Positions 56,774 to 64,000 of a DNA stretch of 64,000 nt are shown one piece after another; the first letter of the stretch is position 1, and each line of letters begins with the position of its first letter. The translations under genes and the position numbers were made by a program. This DNA comes from Lentzea alba (GTDB taxonomy: Bacteria > Actinomycetota > Actinomycetes > Mycobacteriales > Pseudonocardiaceae). Below the pieces are notes generated by a model. That model saw nothing but the letters and a program-made list of their open reading frames with translations. It ran no database searches and was not told the origin of the DNA. The stretch is from positions 216,281 to 280,280 of the forward strand of contig NZ_JAAMPJ010000015.1 in assembly GCF_011067745.1 (NCBI RefSeq), written 5' to 3'.

Positions 56774-59392
56774 CTATTCAGCCGACATCTGCGCGTGCGC
56801 CTGGGCGGCGAGCCGATCGACGGTCTCAGGAGTGATCCGGCCGCCGCTGTACATCGCCATCTCCTTGAGGGACATGCCGAACGCCGGCGCGAGGGTCTCC
56901 TCGTCCGCTCCCTGGAGCAGGCCGCGCAGCAGATCGCCACCTACAGGGTGCTCGAGCCACTCCAGGACCGTGTTGTCGCCGGAGAGCGGCGCCGCAACAA
57001 AGGGTGCGGCGGCGCGCGTGGCCGGCTCGGCCTCGGGGTCGACCGGGATCGTCGACACCGAACTGGTGAGAGCACGGTCCGGGCCCGCGTGGTGAACGTC
57101 GCCGGTGAGCGTGACCGACGCGCGCAGGCGGATCTGAGCGGACGAGCCGCCGATGAAGAACTTGATCTTTCCCGGCTCGACGAGCCAGCCCTCGTCGCTG
57201 TCCCACAGCGCGAACATGCTCGCGGGTACCATCGCCGTGACCCGTACGGCGGCGCCGGCCTCGAGCGACACCCGCTGGAACGCGACCAGCTTGCGGCGGG
57301 GACGCGCTGTCCGGGCGATCACGTCCTGTCCGTACACCTGGACAACTTCGTCACCAGCACGATCTCCGACGTTGACCACCGTGAACGACAGCTCGATCGC
57401 ACCGTCGACCGGCACCTCGGGCCGACTGATCTCCACGTCGCGGTAGGCGAAGTTCGTGTAGCTCAGGCCATGTCCGAACGGGAACGTGGCCCCGGCGCGT
57501 CCCTCGACGTACGCGGGCGTCTGCGCCGCTCGCCAGTAGGGCAATGGCGCGCTTCCGCCGAAGTCCAGGAACGAGACGGGGAGCCGCCCTGCGGGGTTGA
57601 CGTCACCGAAGAGCACCGCGGCGGTGGCACTGCCGGCTTCCTCGCCGCCGAACCAGCTCGTCACGATCGCGGGAACGGAGTCGGCCATCCACTTCAGCGA
57701 GTAGGGCCGGCCGTGGCTGAGCACGACGACGGTCGGCGTGCCGGTGGCCAGCACCGCCTCGACCAGTTCTCGCTGCACGCCGGGCAGTTCGCAGGTGAAG
57801 CTGTCCAGACCCTCACCGACGGTGCCGAAAGCGTTGATGCCCGCCTGGTCCCCGACGACGAGCACGGCGACGTCTGCGGACCTCGCCGCTTCGACGGCCG
57901 CGGGAATGCCTGAGCGGTCCTCGTCCTGCACCGGACATCCCGGCTCGTACAGCACCGTCGCACCACCGGCTCTGGCACGGATCCCGTCGAGGAACGTGAC
58001 CACCGGTACGGACTCCACCATCATGCGGACCTGGTCCGCTCCCGTCCGGCCGCCGAACTCGACGGCCTCGTCCGCGCGGGCCGTCGGGTCCGCGGCGAGT
58101 GCGAACCGCTTCGCCACGCTCTCGAGCACCGGGTAGCTGTAGTTGCCCAGCTGCCCCATCAGACGGTCGGCGTTCGGGCCGATGATCGCGATCGTTCCGA
58201 CGTCCGGGCCGAGCGGAAGGAGAGGAACCCCGTCGACCGGCTCGTTGCGGAGCAGCACGATCGACTGCTCGGCGATCTCGCGAGCGAGGGCACGTGTCTC
58301 CGAGGGGTCGAGCGTCTCCGGCACCGCGTCCAGGTCGACGTACGGCCGCTCGAACAGGCCCAGCTCGAACTTCGTCCGCAGGACCGTGCTCACCGCCAGG
58401 TCCAGGTCGGCGGTCGTGAGGAGTCCGGACTCGACCGCCTCGATCAGGTGGCCGGTCGTCAGCCGGGGGACGAGGTCCAGGTGCACCCCGGCACGCACGG
58501 CCTGGGCGCACGCGTCCGCCTCGCTGTCCGCGGTGCCGTGCTTGGTGTGGAGCTGGCCGACGGCGCCGAGGTCGGAGACGACCAGCCCGTCGAAGCCCAG
58601 CTCGTCGCGGAGTAGCTCGGTGAGATAGGCGGGCGAACCGGTCACCGGAACGCCGTCGAGGTCGATGTATGCGGGCATGATGCCGCGTGCCCCACCGTCG
58701 CGGATCACCATCTCGAACGGCACCGAGTGGACCTCGCGCAGCTCTCGCGGGCCGATCGAGGCCGAGTCGGTGTTGCGGCCACCGGCGCTGGCGCTGTAGC
58801 CGAGGAAGTGCTTCACCGTCGCGATGAGCGGCGCCTCGGGGTCGGCCTCCTGCAGGCCGCGGACGAACGCGGTGGCCATCGACCCGACGAGGTACGGCTC
58901 TTCGCCGTACGTCTCCTCCACCCGGCCCCAGCGCGGGTCCCTGGCAGTGTCGGCGAGCGGCGCCAGTGCCTGACGGGTACCGGTGCGCGCCATCTGGGTC
59001 CCGATCGCGGCGCCCATCCGTCCGATCAGCTCCGGATCCCACGTGGCGGCCTGGGCGATCGCGTCGGGGAACATCGTCGCGCCCTGGATCTTCAACCCGA
59101 CCAGAGCTTCCTCGGCGACGAGCACGGGAATGCCCAGCCTCGTGTCCTCGACGTGCTTGCGCTGCAGTTCGTTGATCGCGGCGGCGATCTCGCGCGGCGA
59201 CGACTCGATGCACGCCAGCGCCGCCAGGACGGCGCCCCATCCGGTGGACGGCGGGTTGTGGACGTCGATCGCGGGTGCGGTGGGTGCGGTGAGTTGTGCG
59301 GCCTTCTCCTCCAGGGTCATACGGCCGAGCAGGTCCGCGACCCGGTCGGCGACCGGAAGCGACACGTCACGGTAGGGCTGTTCGGGAGGCAA
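56774..59392 (-). CDS. GH3 family beta-glycosidase
   Basis: The 872-residue enzyme has the GH3 barrel (DLLGRMTLEEKAAQLT, LGIPVLVAEEALVGLKIQG, KHFLGYSASAGGRN), nucleophile aspartate in LVVSDLGAV, the second alpha/beta domain (IAIIGPNADRLMGQLGNYS) and a fibronectin-III-like domain (ISRPEVPVDGAIELSFTVVN). A C-terminal helical tail of about 90 residues is additional. No signal peptide. TTG 59390-59392 is preferred because GGAAGG lies 9 nt upstream; GTG 59422, one base after the GH78 stop, is the alternative. Beta-glucosidase or beta-xylosidase activity is likely. Confidence 0.88.
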   Translation of the reverse strand: MPPEQPYRDVSLPVADRVADLLGRMTLEEKAAQLTAPTAPAIDVHNPPSTGWGAVLAALACIESSPREIAAAINELQRKHVEDTRLGIPVLVAEEALVGLKIQGATMFPDAIAQAATWDPELIGRMGAAIGTQMARTGTRQALAPLADTARDPRWGRVEETYGEEPYLVGSMATAFVRGLQEADPEAPLIATVKHFLGYSASAGGRNTDSASIGPRELREVHSVPFEMVIRDGGARGIMPAYIDLDGVPVTGSPAYLTELLRDELGFDGLVVSDLGAVGQLHTKHGTADSEADACAQAVRAGVHLDLVPRLTTGHLIEAVESGLLTTADLDLAVSTVLRTKFELGLFERPYVDLDAVPETLDPSETRALAREIAEQSIVLLRNEPVDGVPLLPLGPDVGTIAIIGPNADRLMGQLGNYSYPVLESVAKRFALAADPTARADEAVEFGGRTGADQVRMMVESVPVVTFLDGIRARAGGATVLYEPGCPVQDEDRSGIPAAVEAARSADVAVLVVGDQAGINAFGTVGEGLDSFTCELPGVQRELVEAVLATGTPTVVVLSHGRPYSLKWMADSVPAIVTSWFGGEEAGSATAAVLFGDVNPAGRLPVSFLDFGGSAPLPYWRAAQTPAYVEGRAGATFPFGHGLSYTNFAYRDVEISRPEVPVDGAIELSFTVVNVGDRAGDEVVQVYGQDVIARTARPRRKLVAFQRVSLEAGAAVRVTAMVPASMFALWDSDEGWLVEPGKIKFFIGGSSAQIRLRASVTLTGDVHHAGPDRALTSSVSTIPVDPEAEPATRAAAPFVAAPLSGDNTVLEWLEHPVGGDLLRGLLQGADEETLAPAFGMSLKEMAMYSGGRITPETVDRLAAQAHAQMSAE

Positions 59393-59423
59393 GACGGGTT
59401 TCCTTCCAGTTGGAGCAGGCACT

Positions 59424-61874
59424 TCAGCGCTCGGTCTCCGCGCCGATGGCCGCGACGAGGTCGGCCTTCAGCTCGGCCGGTGTCTGCGGCAGGTAGTCGA
59501 GCATGGTGTTGAGCGAGATGCCCGCGCTTTCCGGGGTGTTGCCGTAGATCGGGATGCCGGGGAGGTGCTTGTCGAACACCGCGGTGACCGCGCGCCAGAT
59601 CTCCGCATCGTTGGCCAGCGCCTGGAGCGGAGTGTCCATTGTGTACGTTCGCTGCGGTGGCTGTGGTGTGTCGTACTCCCACGTGTGGTTGCCCGCGGCG
59701 ACTTCCTCCACCAGTCCGTCCGGGTGTTGCGGCAGCACGACCGTCGCCGTGGTGCCCTCCGGGATGCCGACCTCCACGCGCAGGCGGTCGTCGGCCGTGC
59801 GCCAAGCGACGGTGACCCGGCCGTGGATCGTGTCGTGGGTGAGTGTTGCGTGGGTGAGGCCACCGCCCGGCTGGGGAGCGATGCGCATCGCGCGGTAGCC
59901 GGGTTCGACGGGCGTGAGGCCGCCGACGACACGGTGCAACCAGTTCGCCACCGCTCCGAGCGCGTAGTGGTTCTGCGAGTCCAGCCCTGTCAGGTGCAGT
60001 GTGCCGTCGGGACTGATGGCGTCCCAGCGTTCCCAGATGGTGGTGGCGCCCATGGTGACCGGGTAGAGGAACGACGGGCACTGGGTTTGCAACAGGACCC
60101 GGTAGGCGTCGTCGAGGTGCCCGGTGCGACTTAGCGCTTCGCAGACGTAGGGGGTGCCGGCGAATCCGGTGGAGATGCGGTAGCCGGCCTTGGCGACCAG
60201 TCGCGCGAGTTGGTCGCCGGCATGGGTTTCCTGCGCGGGGTCGAGGACGCCGAAACAGATCGCGAGCGCGTACGCCGTGGCGGTCTCGCCGGTGACCCGG
60301 CCTGTCGCCGTGACGTACTCGCGGCGGAAGGCGGTCCGCACGCGTTCGGCCAGCGCGGTGAAGTGGACGGCGTCATCGTGCTTCCCGAGCAGTGCGGCGG
60401 TGTCGGTCATTTCCCTGGTCACCCGGCACAGGAACGCCGAGGCGACGAGATGCCGGTCGGTCTTGCCTCCCGACGCGTTGTGCTCCGGGGCGTCGGGGTC
60501 GAGCCAGTCGCCGAACTGAAACCCGGTGCTCCACAGGCCGTGCTCGTCGAGCCGTGCCTCGACGTCCCGGACGAAGGAGGACATGGAGTCGTACTGGCGG
60601 CGCAGGACTTCTTCGTCGCCGTACTCCTGGTAGATCGTCCAGGGCAGGCTCACCGCGGTGTCGCTCCACAACGCCGTCGGTGGTGATGGCGTGGACAGCA
60701 CGTCCGGGACCACCATCGGCACGTAACCCTTGTCCTGCTGTTCGGCGGCCAGGTCGGCGAGCCAGGAGCCGAGCACACCACGAACGTCGTACAGGAACGC
60801 GGCTGTCGGGCCGAACGCGTTGAGGTCGCCCGTCCAGCCCAGGCGTTCGTCCCGTTGCGGGCAGTCTGTTGGCACACCGACGAAGTTGCCGCGCATCGAC
60901 CAGACCACGTTGGCGTGCAGGCGGTTGAGCAGCTCGTGCGAAGACTCGAACCAGCCGGTGCGGGTCATGTCGCTGTGCACGACCACGGCCCGGATCTCGT
61001 CGAACGGTCCGTCGACTTCGGCGTAGCGGAAACCGTGGAAGGTGAACCGCGGCTCCCACGTCTCCTCGCCGCCACGGCAGGTGTACCGGTCGGTCGCGGT
61101 CGCGGTCCGCAGGCTCGTCGTGTCCAGTTCGCCGTCGGTGAGGACTTCCGCGTGCCGCAGGGTGATCACGGCGCCGGCAGGGCCGGACGTCGTGATCCGC
61201 ACCCAGCCGGCGATGTTCTGTCCGAAGTCGACGATCGTCTTGCCGGACGGGCTCGTGGTGACCGAGACCGGCGTGAGCTCCTCGATCCGCCGGATCGGCG
61301 GTGCGTCGGTGGTGACCAACGTGTCGAGACTCCAGTCGAACGGGACGGCCGACGTCCACGCACTGTCGTCGAATCCGGGCGCGCTCCAGCCTTCGGGTTC
61401 GAGCCTGGCGTCGTAGGTCTCGCCGTCGAGCAGGTCACTGGCGAGGACCGCGCCGGTCCCGCAGCGGAAACCTTCTGCCGTGCTCACGATCTCGGTGCGG
61501 TCGCCGTGGTCGAGTTCGAGTTGGAGGAACAGCGCCGGCCGGTCGGTGTAGAGGTTGCGTTTGCCCTCGTACCCGATCCGGCCCACCGCCCACCCGTCAC
61601 CAACGATCGCGCCGACCGCGTTCGCGCCGTCGCGGATCAGGCCGGTGACGTCGTGCCGGCTCACGTGCAGGCGGTGGCGGTAGGAGTTCCAGCCCGGCGC
61701 GAGCACTTCGTCTCCCACGCGGACGCCGTTGAGGTAGGGCTCGACGATGCCGAGTCCGGTGACGTGCAGCGTCGCCCGCACCGGTTTTCCGGAGGTGAAC
61801 TCGCGCCGGAAGTACGGCGCCGCATCGCCGGCGGCCTCGGATGCCACGAAGTTGGCGTGCCAGGTGTGATTCAC
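59424..61874 (-). CDS. GH78 family alpha-L-rhamnosidase
   Basis: The 816-residue enzyme shows an N-terminal beta domain (YFRREFTSGKPVRATLHVTGLGIVEPYLNG), the Bac_rhamnosid domain (KTIVDFGQNIAGWVRI), and the (alpha/alpha)6 barrel with CPQRDERLGWTGDLNAFGPTA, carrying the acidic catalytic residues, and ATTIWERWDAISPDG, carrying the conserved glutamate. It removes terminal rhamnose from plant glycosides or polysaccharides. No signal sequence, so substrates are imported, presumably by the adjacent MFS transporter. 11 bp after the GH43 gene. Confidence 0.93.
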   Translation of the reverse strand: MNHTWHANFVASEAAGDAAPYFRREFTSGKPVRATLHVTGLGIVEPYLNGVRVGDEVLAPGWNSYRHRLHVSRHDVTGLIRDGANAVGAIVGDGWAVGRIGYEGKRNLYTDRPALFLQLELDHGDRTEIVSTAEGFRCGTGAVLASDLLDGETYDARLEPEGWSAPGFDDSAWTSAVPFDWSLDTLVTTDAPPIRRIEELTPVSVTTSPSGKTIVDFGQNIAGWVRITTSGPAGAVITLRHAEVLTDGELDTTSLRTATATDRYTCRGGEETWEPRFTFHGFRYAEVDGPFDEIRAVVVHSDMTRTGWFESSHELLNRLHANVVWSMRGNFVGVPTDCPQRDERLGWTGDLNAFGPTAAFLYDVRGVLGSWLADLAAEQQDKGYVPMVVPDVLSTPSPPTALWSDTAVSLPWTIYQEYGDEEVLRRQYDSMSSFVRDVEARLDEHGLWSTGFQFGDWLDPDAPEHNASGGKTDRHLVASAFLCRVTREMTDTAALLGKHDDAVHFTALAERVRTAFRREYVTATGRVTGETATAYALAICFGVLDPAQETHAGDQLARLVAKAGYRISTGFAGTPYVCEALSRTGHLDDAYRVLLQTQCPSFLYPVTMGATTIWERWDAISPDGTLHLTGLDSQNHYALGAVANWLHRVVGGLTPVEPGYRAMRIAPQPGGGLTHATLTHDTIHGRVTVAWRTADDRLRVEVGIPEGTTATVVLPQHPDGLVEEVAAGNHTWEYDTPQPPQRTYTMDTPLQALANDAEIWRAVTAVFDKHLPGIPIYGNTPESAGISLNTMLDYLPQTPAELKADLVAAIGAETER

Positions 61875-61885
61875 GGGATTCCTTG

Positions 61886-63361
61886 TCAGGCAAGTGATCT
61901 GTACGAGATGTGGTGGACCGCGACCTCGCCCGCGACGGGTTCGACGCCGAACGTGCGACCGGTGAATCCGCCTGCCACCTCGGTGGACAGGTAGCGTCCG
62001 TCGAAGGTTCCGAGCACCTCTGGTGTCCCGTCGTCCGCCACGACGGCCAGCTCGACGAGATCGGGCTCGTGAACGGGCATGGGCGAGACCGCGACGGGTT
62101 CACGGACGGAGATGCGCAGTGTTGCCCGTCCACGCAACGGCACCTGGGCAACAGTGGTGCGGGCAGGACCGATGACCACGGCGGCCGTGACCGTCTCCGC
62201 GTCGGCAGTGAGTCCGTACCAGTGCGAGTCGTCGATCCGGACGAGGAACCGCCCGACGCCCGCGGACATGTCGAGCCGGGCCTCGGCGGTCCACTCGGGA
62301 TCACGCGCCCGTGTCGACAGCACCGGCTTCGGGTCGCCCTCGGCTGGAGCGGTCAGGACGAGGCGACCACGTTCCAGCCTTGTGAAGGTGTCCGGGAAGA
62401 CGTTGGGGGAGACCCAGCGGTGATGGAGTTCGGCGGCGTCGAACCTGTCGACGAACGAGTGGTCAGGCGGTGCCGGTGAGAAGCGCTCCTCGTCGACCAC
62501 CGGCCACCCGTCGATCCACTTCACCCCGGCGATGAACGTCTCGCGGCCGTTGACGTGGAACATCGGGGTCCGGCCGCGCGGTCGCACGCCGAGGTAGACC
62601 ACGGCCCACGAGCCGTCGGCCAGCTCGACGAGGTCGGCGTGACCGGTGTTCTGCACGGAATGGGTGGTGCTGCGATGGGTGAGGATCGGGTTCGTCGGCG
62701 CGGCTTCCCAAGGCCCGGCAAGGGAAGTGGCCCGCGCGACGGTGACGGTGTGCCCGCGCTCGGTGCCGCCCTCCGCGAGCACGAGGTACCACCAGCCGTC
62801 GCGCCGGTACAGGTGTGGCCCCTCCGGGTGAGCCAGTCCCGTGCCCTGCCACAGCAATCGCGGTGGACCGAGGGCCGTGCCGGTCGCGGGGTCGATCGGC
62901 ATGCTCGCGATTCCGGGCAGATTCGAAGCCCACGTGAGGTGACAGACCCCGTCGTCGTCCCAGACCAGATCGGGGTCGATCCCGATCGCGCCGTGCACGT
63001 GAACCGGGTCCGACCACGGACCCGCCGGATCGTCGGCCGTGACGATGAGCTGGCCGCGGTGGTGCTCGAGCACGTTCGTCGTCACCAGCCAGAACTTGTT
63101 CGCGTGGTGGCGCAGCGTCGGCGCGTACACGCCGGTGCTCGCAGGGGCGATGCGGACGTCGAGCTGGCTCGGCCGGTGCAGGGCGTTGCCGACGGGCGTC
63201 CAGGTCACCAGGTCGGTGCTGCGGTGGATCGGCACGCCGGGTGCGTACTCGAAGCTGGAGTTGGCCAGGTAGTAGGCGTTTCCGGCCCGGCAGATGGTCG
63301 GGTCGGGGTAGAACCCGGCGATGATGGGCGTCGTCAACAGCTCGCTCTTCTCCGTGATCAC
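61886..63361 (-). CDS. GH43 family glycosidase (arabinofuranosidase/xylosidase-like)
   Basis: GTG 63359-63361 overlaps the MFS stop (GTGA) and gives 491 residues; TTG 63382 would add seven. The five-bladed propeller begins IIAGFYPDPTICR with the catalytic aspartate, then GIDPDLVWDDDG (pKa-modulating aspartate) and AHPEGPHLYRR (acid glutamate). The C-terminal 170 residues form a beta-sandwich (TRARDPEWTAEARLDMSAG). This matches GH43 beta-xylosidase or alpha-L-arabinofuranosidase. Cytoplasmic. Confidence 0.9.
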   Translation of the reverse strand: MITEKSELLTTPIIAGFYPDPTICRAGNAYYLANSSFEYAPGVPIHRSTDLVTWTPVGNALHRPSQLDVRIAPASTGVYAPTLRHHANKFWLVTTNVLEHHRGQLIVTADDPAGPWSDPVHVHGAIGIDPDLVWDDDGVCHLTWASNLPGIASMPIDPATGTALGPPRLLWQGTGLAHPEGPHLYRRDGWWYLVLAEGGTERGHTVTVARATSLAGPWEAAPTNPILTHRSTTHSVQNTGHADLVELADGSWAVVYLGVRPRGRTPMFHVNGRETFIAGVKWIDGWPVVDEERFSPAPPDHSFVDRFDAAELHHRWVSPNVFPDTFTRLERGRLVLTAPAEGDPKPVLSTRARDPEWTAEARLDMSAGVGRFLVRIDDSHWYGLTADAETVTAAVVIGPARTTVAQVPLRGRATLRISVREPVAVSPMPVHEPDLVELAVVADDGTPEVLGTFDGRYLSTEVAGGFTGRTFGVEPVAGEVAVHHISYRSLA

Positions 63362-64000
63362 CGGACGCTGCGGATTCGCCAAGCCGTCACGCCCGCGCCC
63401 ACCGCCAGGACGGCGGCGGTGAGGAACAACGCGGCGTAGTTGGCGCCACCACCGATGGCCAGCACGAGCGGCGCGAGGATCGGGGCGATCGCTCCAGCCG
63501 GACTGCTGGCGATGTTGTAGTAGATGCTCATGTACTTGCCGGCCTGCTTTCCCCGGTCCGGCATGACGTCGCTGACCAGCGCCAGGTCGACCGTGCCGAA
63601 CATGCCCACGCCCACCGTCAGCAGAATCGCGCCCGCGCTGTAGGCCACCAGGTCGGTCGCCACGGCGGCGACGACCAAGCCACCGGACATCGCCGCGGCC
63701 GCTCCGTAGATGAACGGCTTCCGCCGTTTGATCCGGTCGGAGATCAGGCCGCTGACGACGGCGGACGTCGTCCCGACCAGAACGCCGATCCCCCCGAGGA
63801 GCGCGAGCTTCTGCCCTGCCTCCGCCGGAACAAGCTTCAACCGGTCGAGCATGAAGTACAGCTGGTACGTCGTGAAGAAGTTGATGCCCAGCGTCAGCAG
63901 GAACTTGCCGATGAGCACCAGCGAGAAGTCGCGGTGCTCCAACGGGTTGAACGCGAGGTCCTTGACGAAGCGGACCACTGACGTCGCCTGTGTGGTGGAC
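63358..64000 (-). CDS. MFS transporter, C-terminal half (cut by window edge)
   Basis: The frame is open to the window end (STTQATSVVRFVKDLAFNP), so the start lies beyond 64000; the GTG at 63978 is internal. The visible 213 codons cover the loop after helix 6 and helices 7-12, with the MFS motif GLISDRIKRRKPFIYG. It resembles the broken gene at 23527-24303. Heading an operon with GH43, GH78 and GH3 genes, it should import glycosides or oligosaccharides. Confidence 0.88.
   Translation of the reverse strand, partial: STTQATSVVRFVKDLAFNPLEHRDFSLVLIGKFLLTLGINFFTTYQLYFMLDRLKLVPAEAGQKLALLGGIGVLVGTTSAVVSGLISDRIKRRKPFIYGAAAAMSGGLVVAAVATDLVAYSAGAILLTVGVGMFGTVDLALVSDVMPDRGKQAGKYMSIYYNIASSPAGAIAPILAPLVLAIGGGANYAALFLTAAVLAVGAGVTAWRIRSVR

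Overview
The window comes from a GC-rich genome (about 70% by eye). GTG and TTG starts are frequent and many genes overlap by 4 nt (GTGA, ATGA, TTGA). Product types (DppC-DppD fusion, MMPL exporter, HisKA_3/NarL two-component pair, an AbrB-like protein next to a tyrosine-recombinase start, P450 with putidaredoxin-type ferredoxin) indicate a soil actinobacterium. Pseudonocardiaceae is a plausible guess, not proven. No rRNA, tRNA, CRISPR array or complete insertion sequence was recognised.

Region 1 (1-2864, + strand) holds the end of an NmrA-like gene, a DoxX gene and a decayed xanthine-dehydrogenase-type locus. Its Tat leader is out of frame with the 2Fe-2S subunit, its FAD subunit is truncated, its molybdenum subunit is absent, and a TetR C-terminal remnant follows.

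Region 2 (2836-22071, - strand) is a tightly packed array of 14 genes, apparently transcribed from a promoter carrying copies of the palindrome AACGCGCGTT and facing a divergent LacI-type regulator (22261-23247). In order of transcription it encodes a GH1 glycosidase, a beta-glucuronidase, a 2-hydroxyacid dehydrogenase, a peptide-type ABC importer with its lipoprotein, an alpha/beta hydrolase, a GarR-like reductase, an uncharacterised GHL6-like glycosidase, glucarate dehydratase, 5-keto-4-deoxyglucarate dehydratase and glycolate-oxidase subunits GlcDEF. The proposed role is import and cleavage of glucuronides and oxidation of the uronate/aldarate towards alpha-ketoglutarate semialdehyde.

Region 3 (23241-33306) is a plastic zone. 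It has a half-length MFS gene, a secreted beta-helix protein, a secreted SGNH hydrolase with a GGAAAGCGCTTTCC operator, an aldehyde dehydrogenase with a one-base frameshift, a junction joining a recombinase N-terminus to a GMC-oxidoreductase C-terminus, an AbrB-like gene, AT-richer non-coding DNA with a perfect 16-bp stem-loop, an FAA-family gene, an IS-like remnant and a small secreted protein.

Region 4 (33466-52576) is a catabolic cluster: VOC protein, three SDRs, two acyl-CoA dehydrogenase-like proteins, CaiB-type CoA transferase, Baeyer-Villiger monooxygenase, GH1 glycosidase, atypical crotonase, SnoaL-like protein, two esterase-type hydrolases, SMP-30 lactonase, and a P450 with its own ferredoxin and reductase, plus GntR, TetR and IclR regulators. 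A 17-bp element related to GTCCACTSACCGGAACA lies upstream of at least three transcription units here, possibly four, suggesting one regulon. The enzyme set fits deglycosylation, ring oxidation, ring opening and beta-oxidation of a cyclic (terpenoid, steroid or phenolic) aglycone; the substrate is unknown.

Region 5 (52573-56725) is a two-component system and an MMPL exporter, closed by a strong bidirectional terminator. Region 6 (56774-64000, - strand) is a glycan operon: MFS transporter (cut by the window edge), GH43, GH78 alpha-L-rhamnosidase and GH3 glycosidase. Together the window encodes glucosidases, a glucuronidase, a rhamnosidase and an arabino/xylosidase-type enzyme, a combination that would suit plant glycosides.
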